Shown here: piece by piece, positions 35,648 to 47,782 of the stretch | How the letters are laid out: each line of letters starts with the position of its first letter | Numbering within the stretch: position 1 is the stretch's first letter | Origin: Rhipidocladum racemiflorum | Lineage: Eukaryota > Streptophyta > Magnoliopsida > Poales > Poaceae | Reading direction: 5' to 3' | NCBI GenBank assembly: GCA_036346355.1 | Contig: CM070576.1 | Span: forward strand, 12,135,558 to 12,199,557 | Length of the DNA stretch: 64,000 nt | Translations under genes and position numbers: made by a program | Notes under the pieces: model-generated | What the model saw: the letters and a program-made list of their open reading frames with translations, nothing else | Database searches by the model: none | Told to the model about the DNA's origin: nothing

Positions 35648-36753
35648 ATGCATCAGAGACCACTGATCACAGGTGTACCGCTGAAAATACCTGAGTGGAA
35701 GTGGGAGGAAATCGGAATGGATTTCATTACCGGTTTGCCTAAGACTCAAGGAGGTTATGACTCCATATGGGTTATAGTGGATCGCTTGACCAAAGTAGCC
35801 CATTTTATCCCCGTAAAGACCACTTACTCGGGGATAAATTGGCGTAATTGTACATGATCTGTATCGTTTGTTTGCACAGTGTGCCAAAGAGGATCAAATG
35901 TCGAGGTACCCAATTTACCTCAAGGTTCCGGAATAAGTTGCATGAAGCCATGGGAACCCGTTTGAGCTTCAAGATGACCTATCATCCACAGACGGATGGA
36001 CAGACCGAAAGAGTCAACCAGATTCTGGAGGATATGTTAAGAGCTTGTGCATTGGCTTATGCTACCTCTTGGGATAAGAGTTTGCCGTATGCCGAGTTCA
36101 GTTACAACAATAGTTATCAGGCTAGTTTACAGATGTCACCTTTTGAGGCACTGTATGGTCGACCCTGTCGGACGCCATTGAACTGGAATGAGACCGGCGA
36201 GCGCCGTGTCTTTGGGCCAGATATTCTTCAAGAGGCTGAGGAGCAGATTGCCATGATTAGGGAAAGGTTGAAGATAGCCCAATCACGACAGAAGAGTTAT
36301 GCTGACAACCGTCGCCGAGATTTGAGTTTTGAACCGGAAGACTTTGTATACCTCAGAGTTACGCCTCTCAGGGGAGTTAAGAGGTTCCATGCCAAAGGGA
36401 AACTCGCACCCCGTTATGTTGGACCATTTAAGATTTTGAGTCGCAGAGGCGAAGTTGCTTATCAGCTGGAGTTGCCTCAGTCGTTAGCAGGAGTACATGA
36501 CGTATTCCATGTGTCCCAGTTGAAGAAGTGTCTCCGAGTACCTGAGGAACAGACACCGCTAGAGTCAATTGAGTTGCAAGAAGATTTGACTTACAAGGAG
36601 CATCCCGTAAAGATTTTGGACACTATGGATCGAGAGACCAGAAATAAGTCAACCCGTTTCTGTAGAGTTCAGTGGAGCAACCACACGGAGAGTGAAGCAA
36701 CTTGGGAACGCAAAGAGGATTTGAGGAAAGAGTTTCCAAACCTATTCCTTTAG
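35648..36753 (+). pseudogene. Integrase core and chromodomain of element H
   Basis: The first catalytic Asp is present in GMDFITGLPKTQGGYDS. A frameshift near 35845 follows. Where relatives carry the VSDRG motif with the second catalytic Asp (about 35892-35905), H reads IKCRGTQFTS, so a short deletion removed the Asp. The catalytic Glu (DGQTERVNQ) is kept, as are FSYNNSYQASLQMSPFEALYG, LAPRYVGPFKIL and HDVFHVSQLKKC. The end (CRVQWSNHTESEATWERKED) is the chromodomain-like tail of this clade and is uninterrupted here, unlike in E. The stop is TAG at 36751-36753. Confidence 0.88.
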
Positions 36754-36785
36754 TAAGCCCTGAATCTCGGGGACGAGATTCTGTT

Positions 36786-36798
36786 AAGGGGGGAGGTT
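36786..36798 (+). other. Polypurine tract of element H
   Basis: AAGGGGGGAGGTT directly precedes the TGTAACACCCC start of the second LTR. Confidence 0.85.
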
Positions 36799-38313
36799 TG
36801 TAACACCCCAAATTTTGCTTTTCTTAAATCCATGTGTGATTTGGTACTTTGGTGAATTTTTGGAATTTTCTGGAATTTATTTGGATTTATTTGGAATTTA
36901 TTTGAATTTATTCCATTTTGAAATAATTAAAGAATTTAATTTTGCAAATAAAATTTTGTTGAAAATATTTTATTTGAGTCCAAAATGATCCAAAATATTT
37001 TCCAGAATTTTTCTGGAATTTTTCTGAGTCATTTGCTATTTTTAATGAATTAAATGAATTTCTGGGAATTATTTTAAATATTAAATCGCTGGAAAATCAA
37101 GTCGGGTCAAGTACTGTTCATCCGACCGGACCCGAGTCCGAGTCCGACTCGAGTCCGACCCGAGCCACGTGACTTGACCGAACCCCATTCGATCCTAACC
37201 GTTGGATCGAGATCCAACGGTCCAGATTGGACCGCACCGGTTCGAGCTGAGTCTGGGTCGGATCCGATCGCGCCCACGCGATCGTGACCGTCGATCGTGC
37301 CACGTGGACGGCTGTGCGTCGTCGTCTCCGCCGAGACCGAGCCGGACTCCGCCGCCGCGTAGATCTAGGGTTCCGGCTCGGGCACGAACGCCGAGGCTAT
37401 TTAAGGCCCGGGTCACACCCCGAGGTCGGCCTTGACCTTGCGCACCCGTAGCCCCTACTCACCAAGGCAGAGCCGCCGCCGTTTAGCCGCGATAGCTCGC
37501 CGTAGTTGAGCGCCGCTCCGCCACGGTTTTTGCTTCATCCCGCCGCCGTCCGCCGTCTTCCGCCGTGTTGGAGCCCAGTTCCGGAGTCCTCAAGCCAAGG
37601 CGCACCCGTGGGTACCTCTCACTCCGCAGGAGAGACCCCGAAACGCCGTCGGGCTTGTCGTCGTTTTCGTCTCCGGTGGCCCTGCTCCACCGTGTCGCCA
37701 TCACCGTCCGCGAGCTCTGTGCGCCGTCCGATCTTGATCGTGCGGTTGAGGTGAGTTCACGTGTTTCCAAACCCGATTAGATCTGGACCGTTGGATCAAG
37801 ATCCAACGGCCCACGATCACCACGTGCCGTAGTAGTGTTAATGTAGGATTAGATCTGGACCGTCCGATCTAGATCGAACGGCCCACGATCATCGAGTAGT
37901 TTTCAACGTGTTAACCTTGGATCTAATCGTGGCCGTTGAATTTCAAATCAACGTCCAAGATTGCGCCACGTGTCGGGAAGCCTGATCGCCGCGGTCAGCG
38001 CCCCCGTGCGTGTGACGCTGACACGCCGGGCCTGCGTGTTAGCGACGTGACCAAACTGCACCATGACGTCACGAAGTTATTTGATTTTCCGCTGCTACTA
38101 TTTCTTTCTTAATAAGTTTCGCCCTGCGAGGCATACATTTGTAACTTGACCATAAGGTTGAGTAACCAGTTTGACTATTTAAATAAAGTACTTTATTAGT
38201 ATCGAGTGGTATGATTGTGATATTTACCGATGTTAAAACTGTGTGCACTAGCGCGTTCCTGGACTAGTGCTGAATACACAGAGGGTCCGGATTTGCAAAT
38301 TCGGGGTCCCGCA
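36799..38313 (+). repeat. Second LTR of element H, internally deleted
   Basis: It matches 27570-28820 and then jumps to the equivalent of 30849-31089. The copies that flank the deletion in the 5' LTR share CGCCACG (28814-28820 and 30842-30848), and the junction here reads CGTCACG at about 38068-38074. About 2.03 kb are missing. It ends CCCGCA, a slightly altered LTR end, followed by a new primer site. Confidence 0.88.
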
Positions 38314-38317
38314 GAGG

Positions 38318-38330
38318 TGGTATCAGAGCC
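38318..38330 (+). other. Second primer binding site in element H
   Basis: TGGTATCAGAGCC again follows an LTR end, showing that a second internal region starts here. Confidence 0.85.
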
Positions 38331-38528
38331 ATACTGACCGTAGGCTCAACCCTAAGCTAGAATGGTCGTAGTGAGGATAAAACCTATTTTCTAAAGCTAA
38401 AAATTTGTCAAGATAAGAAATGACATCTCGACTTACCCCCTTCTCTCTTTCCTTGTCTCTTGCTGAATATTCCCTTACCTAGTCACAATTTAAAATTTCG
38501 AGTTCTTACGTAAGCACTCTTGTGACAG

Positions 38529-39296
38529 ATGGAGGGAGACTTCAACTACGTCGATCTAGAGGTTGGTCACGCCGCGGAACTTTGGCATATGCTTCAGACT
38601 CTCGGAGATTTTGAGAAGCCGCAATACCAAGTGGAAGTGATCAGACAAGCAGGATTGATCAAGGCTTGTGACGTGAAGATTGAGGTACCTGCTAGGAAGA
38701 AGGGCCCAGGCAATCGCCCGATACACCGTGACCGCCAGAGGTCTACAATGCAGATGGGTATCCAAGAAGTATCACGACGAGCAATGCGGCACATTACCCG
38801 TATCTACACCAGAGAGTTGGAGAGCACGGTGTTCCGTTATCATCCGCGCAGCGATAACCTTCATGACCCGAAGGCGATTCAGGATGAGGATGCCATGGTT
38901 ACACAGTTGGCACGACTTGTTGTCGCCCAGGAGGATGTACTAGATGATACAAGCAAGGAGCTACAGAAGGCCCGCAAGGAGATCACGACAGAGAAGAACA
39001 GATGGCGGGAAGCTCAAGAGTATGTGTCACACCTTCTGCGAAGGATTGACGAGTTGGAGATGGCTTTGTACGGACTGCAACTGCAGAGCCGATCGAGCTA
39101 CACGAGCCAGATCCGAAGGAGTCAGATCTCGATGAGGACACTGCTTCTTCGACTACCACAGATGACACAGTTGCTGGACATGGCAATCGTTTCGCACCTA
39201 TGCCGCAGCACCCGTACCCAGGCCGTGGAGGTTTTCTCGATGAGCGAGCGTAGGTTCTATAGTGAGACTCCTTCACCGAGTCGCGTCATGGAATAA
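38529..39296 (+). pseudogene. orf0, second copy in element H
   Basis: Nearly the same as 31305-32030 for the first 180 codons. At about 39075-39100 a cluster of differences shifts the frame, so the C-terminal acidic tail is replaced by the +1 reading and the ORF ends late at 39296. Small differences also occur near residue 65. Confidence 0.75.
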
Positions 39297-39534
39297 AGAG
39301 TCACCCTTTAGGCGTTAAACTCCAGTGTTAGTTCGATTTGGATTTTCATTGCTTGCTGAGTGTGCAGTATGTGTTGCAAGGCCCTTAGGCATTGTAAGCA
39401 ACCATACCAAGTTATTGATATCATTAGTTAATAAAGTTGGACCTTAAAGTTACACCTTTCGCCCCGCATAGGTTCCATATTACTTGTCTATTCTTGTTTC
39501 CCTCTCATCTCTAAAACTTAGAGCAAATCGACAG

Positions 39535-39853
39535 ATGGTGAATACCCGCGGAAACCTTGGAAGCAATGGAAGTGGTTCTCGCCCAGCAGAAAACCCCAAT
39601 GATGGAGCACCAGCACCGCCAGTTGATATGCAGAATTTTGGAGCTTTTCTTGCTGCTCAGACTCAGTTGATGCATGCCTTGATGCAACAGATGCAACACG
39701 TCCATCGCCAGGCCACTGCTAATCAAGTTAATCAGGGACAACGCCAGAATACAAGACTGTCAGAGTTCATGAGAACTCACCCACCCACTTTTTCTGGGAA
39801 TGCCAATCCATTGGAGGCCGATGATTGGTTAAGGTCAATTGAGAGGAAGCTAC
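39535..39853 (+). pseudogene. gag: Gag N-terminal fragment, second copy in element H
   Basis: This copy is open from the ATG (MVNTRGNLGSNGSGSRP) through the Gln-rich stretch to LEADDWLRSIERKL, without the scramble seen at 32480-32530 of the first copy. It ends at a junction with LTR sequence. CTAC at 39850-39853 is shared by gag (32630-32633) and LTR (30594-30597). Confidence 0.85.
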
Positions 39854-40344
39854 TTATGTTACTTGTCAAATGCTGTTTACTGCAAATATACCTTAAGCTA
39901 TTCCTTTGTACCAAGCCATGCATATAGTATATTAGCCTGCATTCTGTGCATGACTTGCTGAGTACCAAGTACTCACCCTTGCCACCCTACAACACCAGTT
40001 GAAGAGGAGATTACACCAGCTTTGGAGGAGGAGCTCCAAGAGGAACCGTCTACTTAGGAAGCGAGCCCAGTCAGTTGCCTGTGGTATACTGGATGGCGCC
40101 ACGAAGTTATTTGATTTTCCGCTGCTACTATTTCTTTCTTAATAAGTTTCGCCCTGCGAGGCATACATTTGTAACTTGACCATAAGGTCGAGTAACCAGT
40201 TTGACTATTTAAATAAAGTACTTTATTAGTATCGAGTGGTATGATTGTGATATTTACCGATGTTAAGACTGTGTGCACTAGCGCGTTCCTGGACTACTGC
40301 TGAATACACAGAGGGTCCGGATTTGCAAATTCGGGGTCCCGACA
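39854..40344 (+). repeat. Third, truncated LTR of element H
   Basis: It matches 30598-31089 and ends GGTCCCGACA at the TSD AAATA. Its right end is therefore a genuine element end, while its left end is a deletion junction. Confidence 0.88.
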
Positions 40345-40349
40345 AAATA

Positions 40350-40977
40350 CCACAATTAAACATAAATTCCAATCGATCTCCTCGCTCGTCGCTCCTCGCT
40401 CCTCGCACCTCGCTCCTCGCTCCTTGCTCCTCGGATGGATCCATGAGGATGCAGGGGTGGGGAGGTCACCCTAGGGCAGCAAGGGGGGTGGAGGAGAGGT
40501 GGTGGAGAGGTGGGGAGCAATGGGGGCAAAGGGGGAGGTGGAGGCGCATGGCACAAGAGGGGAGGGAGAGGTGTGGCGGCTAGGGCACAAGGGGAAGAGG
40601 TGGGGGTGCACCTAGGGCAGGGGTGGACGCCCCAAGGGCTGGTGGGGAGCCCTTTTACCAGCCCCCACACCCAAACCTAGTCCGTTACGGAGACCTACTC
40701 CATCCCACCAAAGCCCACCAAGGCCCAAACTCCCCCGGGAAGGCCCAAAACCCCGGAAACGGCCCGGAAAAGCTATTAACCTCCATATCCTATAGTTTTA
40801 ACCTTAATTCCACATCTCATAATGTTATTAACCTTATCATGCACGTTAAATAAGGTTACGACACTCCGTGGTGTCACAACGCTTCAAAAGGCCCAAAAAT
40901 GCGAGTAAACCTCAAGCCGTAAGATTTTCTTCTCTAATTTCGCAATTTGTAATGTCACACCAAAACGTAGTGTCACA
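40350..40977 (-). repeat. 5' LTR of element A, second part
   Basis: Continues 27508-27569 after the H insertion and ends GTGTCACA. The TSD GGCTG follows at 40978-40982. The CTCGCTCCT microrepeat is one to two units longer than in the other LTR. Confidence 0.88.
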
Positions 40978-40982
40978 GGCTG

Positions 40983-41171
40983 TCAGTTATCTATCTCTTC
41001 TTTTTACTTTTTTACTTTACTCCTTTATTTACTTTTAAATTTTCGCTTTCACTCTAGTATTCAGTATTTAATAATTCAATTTGGCTCCAAGCAAAAGTTA
41101 ACCGTAGAAGCTTTATTCTAGGATCAGCCTGCATTCCAAACACACAACTCAAGTCTTGCTGAGTACGAAAT
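40983..41171 (+). repeat. Solo LTR C, middle part
   Basis: This 189-base piece of C separates A from B. It holds a pyrimidine-rich run and AAGTCTTGCTGAGTACGAAAT. GAAAT at 41167-41171 is the TSD of element B. Confidence 0.75.
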
Positions 41172-43516
41172 TGTAACACCCCGGCATTTAATATGCCCGA
41201 ATGCTACCAAACATAAGCTAAACAACATCTAAGTACCACAATTAAACATAAATTCCAGCAAAGGTTCATATGCTAAAAACCGATATTTCGGTAGCATCTC
41301 CTTTGTTTTTCCATGAATTAACACAATCTCAATATCATGGCAAGATATATATCATAGCACACGACATCTAAAACAACAACATAAATGGACATAACATCAA
41401 GTTACGCCAATAATACCACGCTTAACCACTTCATAAACTATAACGAAGCAAATAAGGATTCACAAGCATGCTAGATTAAACCATACATTAAGTTTAGGGC
41501 ACAACTCTTAATATCATGTCTCCAAGTGGTTAATTATGGACTATGATGGTGGAGCTACGTGTAGAAGTGTAGCTAGATCCCTTTTTCCCGCATGCCGATC
41601 TCAAAGTACCTAAAAACAACATAAAACACAAGCGTGAGTTCGAAAACTCTGCAAGCATATTGTAATGGACAACAAGATCATTTACAAGACAATAATACCT
41701 CACATCACATATAACATCTCATACTTGAGCACATAACAACATCATCATCATTAAAAAAAATGTATTGCAATGCAATGCAATGCAATGTTATGCTCATATC
41801 TCCATGGAAACTCATACCGGTATGGTTGAGTACACACACGTCGGTGTGCACCCTCTCCCCCCTTCCATCCCGAAGATGGAGGGTGCCTACTCCTCGCTTC
41901 CACAACCCACGGTAGATGGAATCACGATGTAGGACTTACTCTAATGGCTCTCCGGATTAGTCATAACTTTCTCACCGACCTTCCCGGATTAGTTAATGAC
42001 TTTCTCACCGCCCGGGCCATGTAACATGTCATGCATGCAACTATGCCAATTATCATATTTCACATGTACATAAACATATGGCAACTCATCATGACAAATA
42101 TAAACACATGGCATCGAACCATGATAATCATACTCAATATTTCATTGGAAAACAGCAAGCATGGCAAGTGAGCATAGCAAGTGTTCAATCTTTCACCCAA
42201 TATCAACAAACAACCTACAATCCGCTATACATTACAACACACTTGCCTCAACCGCGGGCGACGGATTTGTGGGACGTAGAGGGCACTCCCGGTGTCAAAC
42301 CACCTGCACATAGGAATCACACACTCATAATAATGCCCGCAAAACAGTACACAAATCCCCATCTAACCCGACATTGCCCACTACTTGCAAACCTAAAAAT
42401 AGAGGTTCTGTCCCGGCGGGACAGCAGCCTTGCAAAGGCCATAACTTGAGTTCTGGGACTCCAAATCGATTAAATGAGTACACCATCGCGAAGCTTAGGA
42501 AATTTCCTACCTTTTTCTAGTTATACGGAAAGACTGATTCGGAATCTAAAATTGTTTAATCTACAGATTACTACGATCTGTTCCAATCGCGTCACAGATT
42601 TTAACACGCTCGGTAAAACGGCCATAACTTTCAAACGGATGATCGGATTTTAACGTGCTTTATGTCCACGGAAAGATAATTAAATTATCTACAACTTCTT
42701 TTAAGTCCGTACGGACAGATTCGGAATCTAAATCGATGAAAACTCGAACCCTAGCCAGACTGCTCAATCTGCCCGAAAACAGAAACGTGGCAACGTCTAG
42801 ATCTAACCCAAAGAACTCCAATCCAGCACCACCAATTGATCTAAAAACTTGATAATCATCCTAAGAACAGTACCTAGATCAATTCTAAGGATCCCCATGA
42901 TCATACCTTTGCCCAACGAACGAATCTCCAATAGATCTCCTCGCGGATCGCTCCTCGCTCCTCGCTCCAACGGATGGATCCACAAAGGTGCAGAGGTGTG
43001 GAGACCACCCTAGGGCAGCAAGGGGGTGGAGGAGAGGTGGTGGAGAGGTGGGGAGCAATGGGGCAAAGGGGGAGGTGGAGGCGCACAAGAGGGAGAGGGA
43101 GAGGGGGTGGCGGCTAGGGCTTAGGAGGGAGGTGGGGCGCCCACGGGCAGGGGGAGCACGCCCAAAAGGCTGGTGGAGAGCCCTTTTACCAGCCCCCACA
43201 CCCAATCCTAGTCCGTTACGGAGACCTACTCCATCCCACCAAAGCCCACCAAGGCCCAAACTCCCCCGGGAAGGCCCAAAACCCCAGAACGGCCCTAAAC
43301 GCCTTTAAAAGCTATTAACCTCCATATCCTATAGTTTTAACCTTAATTCCACATCTCATAATGTTATTAACCTTATCATGCACGTTAAATAAGGTTACGA
43401 CACTCCGTGGCGACATAACACTTCAACCGGCCCAAAAACGCGAGAAAACCCTAAGCCGAAAGTTTTTATTCTCTAGTTTCACCTTCTATAACGTCACACC
43501 AAACCATATTTTCACA
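41172..43516 (-). repeat. 3' LTR of element B
   Basis: Runs from TGTAACACCCCGGC to TTTTCACA (GTGTCACA in the partner). It contains a TGCAA microrepeat near 41764-41787 and the CTCGCTCC array near 42948-42968. A C-rich minus-strand stretch near 42990-43140 gives proline-rich ORFs without similarity. The partner LTR differs by scattered substitutions only. Confidence 0.88.
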
Positions 43517-43533
43517 TTCTTCCCCCCTTCAAC
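43517..43533 (-). other. Polypurine tract of element B
   Basis: The minus-strand GTTGAAGGGGGGAAGAA precedes the 3' LTR and is identical to that of A. Confidence 0.8.
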
Positions 43534-46500
43534 AGGATTCGACCTCGAATCCGAAGGACGCCAAAAACAACAACAAAGTCCCCAAGGGACAAAAGGCTTC
43601 TCTGCAGCACAAAACATTCGCACAACGACTAAAACCGGAAACAAACGACAAACGAGTTCCCAAAACCAACACTTAAAGAAAAAGTGTTGATCTAGCTCAA
43701 CTAAGGGCAACCGCTCACAGTTCAACTTTCAATTCAAATCCCAAACAGAATCTGCGTTTCAACCTCGAAGGGCTTCAACAACCCAAAACGCTCGAATCCT
43801 CACGACAAACACCTCACCCTTCTATCACAACCTACCTGACTACACACTGCAATAAACTCAACATGACAAAGTCAAAGGAAGTCACAATTCCTTTAACGAC
43901 CTCTCTTCAGTCCCGATATTTTCCATCGTGGTGAATAACTCATTAAGGCACACTAGCCCTTCCGATACACGATCTTACTAACATTTTATTCCATCCTTTC
44001 CCAGGCAAGACTCAAACCCAAAAACAACTAGTGAAGACAACTGCTCACGGCAGGGCAATTATCACCGATCTATCGTCAACTTCACTTCCACCCATCGCTA
44101 CTCTTAGTAAAGGTTAAACCCATACATCATCAACCTCCATCACAAACCACCCTTATACCACTAAGGTTCGACACCTAGCCCAAGCTAGGATCGAAAACCT
44201 TACCAAACCACAATTGGTTCCTTTCTTAAGAGGGTCTCGCCCTCACACAAAAACACTTAGCTATCAAGCCCAAGTGTACACACAACAACTCAAACCCAAA
44301 GTGTTAACAACCATTTTGGAAAGGATTCGGCAACATCCAAGCCAAAAGACAAAGGAAGCATAAATCCCCTACATCACAACCAACATACCAGAAATTGTTC
44401 ATTGCTTCTTTTCATACTAGAAAGCAAGGGAAATCTCGTTTCATGACATAAATGCACACTCTTCAGGAGCACTCCGGATTAGTCATATCTCCATATATGA
44501 CTTTCTCACTAACCTGGCTCAACGACTCTTTTATCATTTAACATGTAAAAACGATGTCATGTTTACTTTTCACCATTCCCTCATCATGTAACCACACTAC
44601 CGAATAGTCATTCACATGATGACTTTTGCCTCGGTATCATATGAATAAATCTCGAATAACATCGAGAGTTGCGCTAATTCATATAAACTATGACGGCAAC
44701 ATCGTTAATCAACAAAACACCACATCGTGTGAAAACCCATCTTCGATTTAACACTAGCTTTGCAACACCTCGTAAAATCAAACTCAACCCTTTGGAACAG
44801 AACATCGACTCCAAAATCAAACATCTGCAGACACAAGCGCCATAAATTTTTATCAAAAGAGAGGGAAACTCAATCCAAAAAGAAAACTCTTCACTAACCA
44901 AATTCACTTATGAAACATTCATAAAAAAATCCAGACTTGTAAAACACCCGCACACCAGACACATTTTCCAAATGACTCCAACTCTAGTCAAATAGAGTTA
45001 CACATCAAGGGCTTAACTCAAAAGTTTCCAACACAACCCTTTATGACCATCTGCTTCCTTTTAAAATTAATTCCAAAGATAAATCAGTGTGAACGCGAAA
45101 GGGCGCGATCCACTCAAAAACTTTTGGATGTAAACTCAAACTCACAACACGAACTAAACAAATTCGCCAAAACCAAAGGTCGACACCAACCACTACGAGT
45201 TTTGGGGAAACTCTGAAACTCAACATAAGGAACACCTCAACCGAAAGCATTCAACCGAGATGGCAAACAACCAAACCAGTTTAAAAGGTTTTTAGACAAC
45301 AAACCAAAGATGAAAGGAACCATCTCTAGTACTCCACTACGCTTTCCATTAAAGACTTCAATAATCACTATTTACTATCTGAGGAGCCCCAACACAATTC
45401 AACCGAAAGTTTCACAACAAATTCTTCCTCTAGTTACCATTCCCAACATTTTTTTAATAAGGGTTTATGATGCTTATCAAAAAGGCACCCAACCAAGACT
45501 ATAATGACATGATCCCCACGGCTCACCGAATCATAATACATCTTATTCTAAATTTGAAACATAGTACTTCCACAAATCTTTCAAAGAAGATCAACCTATA
45601 AATTTCATACCACCTATATATTCACGTCTCGACAACTGAACCTTATTCAGTTAAACAACGACTTCAACATGTAAATATTATCTCTACAAGACAAAGTTCA
45701 TAACTAGGATTCCAAGGCATACATTCATTAAGGATGAAATTGTACATCATGTTAATTATCCAAAGCTCACTCCATCGCAACATGTTAAAATTTTCCTCTA
45801 TTTTAACCATGGTTTTCCAACGAATAATCTAAACAGTTACCACAACTATTAGTCATCAATAACAACAAATGGGCATAATCATCAACCAACAACATTACTT
45901 TTAGCTAGCCTATACATAGGTGATAACAAAATTACCACCACACAACATACTCCCACTATTTAAAATAGACTGAATACTAGCATTAACACTACCATTAACA
46001 ACATCATTAACAATAAGTCTTATGTCTTCTCCATTGATATCAATACTAGCATTGTAGCGACACAACTGCATACTTCCAAAGATACTAGTAGTTTGCAACA
46101 ACATAAATAGCAACTCTAATCAACATCCAAATTAAAGTCACTAGTCAACACGATTAAATTTCTCTATTAATCCATTAGATTAGAACATCTTTAACAACCA
46201 GCAAAGTTTCTTTTACAATAACAACAGTCTACATCATCTTAATGTTTTAACTATGCATCAAAGTTTAAACTTTTAACATTAACAAGGATCATAAGCACTT
46301 TTAAAGCAAGGCAACAGATTCTAAGCATGTACATTAACACATTTAATCATTCTCGCTAAGAGTAAACTACAACACTAGTAGTCTATTTATTCTCAAGCTG
46401 GAGATATTAATCACATTGAATTGATTCAACTCAAAATTTAACTTAGCAACACATCAATCTATAAACCACATTGTTACCTACTACATAACATGCTAAACAT

Positions 46501-46790
46501 CAATTCTTACTAGGGACAAACGATTTCAGTCAAAAGACTACTTTGTTTACAGCATTTTAGTTTAAAAACTCATAAGGAAAATTTGACTCTCAAAATTGCG
46601 ATTAGACAAACCCAAACTTGGTCATGCAAAGGAATTCTCCAAAACACTTTTCAATCTCCAAGACTCCCACTGGAGGGAACCAACCGATCAAATAAACCTT
46701 TGCAAATAAAACCTTAGCACCAAACCCCAATCTTTCACGAAACAAGAAGGGTTTTTCAAAGATGATTTCTTAAACCAGTAAAATAACGAA
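43534..46790 (-). other. Non-coding internal region of element B, left part
   Basis: Similar in order to the internal region of A. No protein motif was seen in any frame. GAA at 46788-46790 is the TSD of the CACTA element. Confidence 0.75.
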
Positions 46791-46803
46791 CACTACTACA
46801 GAA
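46791..46803 (+). repeat. Left terminal inverted repeat of the CACTA element
   Basis: CACTACTACAGAA, the inverse of the right end, with TSD GAA on its outer side. Confidence 0.92.
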
Positions 46804-46829
46804 TGATACATCACTATCGCTTCATTTGT

Positions 46830-47265
46830 GTCGGTTCCAAACTTTTGACTAAAAAACCGATTGTGATACGTGTATCTCATTTGTAACTTTTGGAAACATG
46901 TTATCACAATCGGTTCTTAGAAGTAACCGATTGTGATAAGGGTACTTATCACAATCGGTTCTTTCAAAGAACCGATTGTGATAGTCATGTACCTCATCAC
47001 AATCGGTTCTTAGAAAGAACCGATTGTAATAATTTCCCTTATCACAATCGGTTCTTTCTAAGAACCGATTGTGATGAGGCACATGACTATCACAATCGGT
47101 TCTTGGAAAGAACCGATTGTGATAAGCGTAACTTATTACAATCGGTTCTTTATAAGAACCGATTGGGATGACCATTTGTTTGTTACAATCGGTTCTCAGG
47201 AAGAACCAATTGTGATAATATGCTCATCACAATCACTTCTTTGTAAGAACCGATTGTGATGAGCC
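46830..47265. repeat. Left subterminal hairpin array of the CACTA element
   Basis: About nine inverted-repeat units of 35 to 40 bases, each CACAATCGGTTC, a short loop, GAACCGATTGTG, joined by 8 to 15 bases. Long ORFs reading NRFxxRTDCD repeats are a by-product. Confidence 0.88.
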
Positions 47266-47373
47266 TCGTTATGTTTTATATCCTCTCGGGATGAACTCTC
47301 CTCTGTTGGTGTTCTACAGCCAAAAAAACCCGTCGCCACCTCAAAAAACAGAACATACTCTCATTGAGACTTA

Positions 47374-47782
47374 GGGCCTGTTTGGGGAGGTCATGGGCCT
47401 AAAAGCTACTTTTGGCTTCTTTGATGTAAAGCCATTAGTCGCGGTGTGGCTTTTTTGATATGTCATTTGGCAAACTACGCTGCAGAAGAGCTTTTGGGGG
47501 GCAACCGAGTGGGCCCGAGTGAGAAGGGAGTTGGAGAGGTGGTGCCCGAGCCAGAGGGAGTCGAGGAAGAGATTGGGAGGGGATACGACGGGATGAGGGG
47601 GGACACAGAGCGAGCGGGGAGGCAGTCGGCGAAGCCACGGTGAAAAGCACCTCCCTACCAATTTGTGGCTTTTAGGGGTGCTTCACTGTGGCTTATTGCA
47701 GCACCGCTTAACTGGGTTGTTTGGGGGAGCTTTAGGCCCAAAGCTGAAGCACAGCTGAAGCGCAGCCTCCCCAAACAGGGCC
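47374..47782. mobile_element. Tourist-like MITE (PIF/Harbinger type)
   Basis: A 409-base element has terminal inverted repeats GGGCCTGTTTGGGGAGG at the left and CCTCCCCAAACAGGGCC at the right. The 3-bp target TTA is duplicated at 47371-47373 and 47783-47785. It has no coding capacity. The TTA target and GG start suit PIF/Harbinger, and an 8-bp duplication expected for hAT is not seen. Confidence 0.82.

Larger units (their letters stand above)
27570..40344 (+). mobile_element. Element H: Tekay-like chromovirus with a partial tandem structure
   Basis: A plus-strand element with the TSD AAATA at 27565-27569 and 40345-40349. The order is LTR 27570-31089, primer site, orf0, gag, pol, purine tract, then a second LTR (36799-38313) lacking about 2.0 kb, a second primer site and orf0 with the start of gag (38314-39853), and the last 0.5 kb of a third LTR (39854-40344). 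It reads as an LTR-internal-LTR-internal-LTR array shortened by two deletions. Family features are an extra ORF before gag, a chromodomain tail and an initiator-Met primer site. Related to G at the sequence level. Confidence 0.88.
22650..40977 (-). mobile_element. Element A: non-coding LTR retrotransposon (LARD-like), interrupted by H
   Basis: A minus-strand element has LTRs at 22650-23333 and 27508-27569 plus 40350-40977, and the 5-bp TSD GGCTG at 22645-22649 and 40978-40982. Read on the minus strand it has 5' LTR, a primer site near 27491-27504, a 4.1 kb internal region with no recognisable protein, a purine tract, and the 3' LTR starting TGTGACACTACG. It belongs to the same family as B and F, but both of its LTRs lack about 1.67 kb present in B. 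Such an element would need proteins supplied by other elements. Confidence 0.85.

Noticed and set aside
46849..47175. Long ORFs with repeated NRFxxRTDCD motifs on both strands
   Set aside because: They read through the CACTA subterminal hairpins. Because the repeats are inverted, both strands give similar peptides, and no start or domain supports a gene.
47374..47782. MITE as a hAT-type element
   Set aside because: The GGGCCTGTTTGG start can occur in hAT MITEs, but the flanking duplication is TTA (3 bases), not 8 bases.
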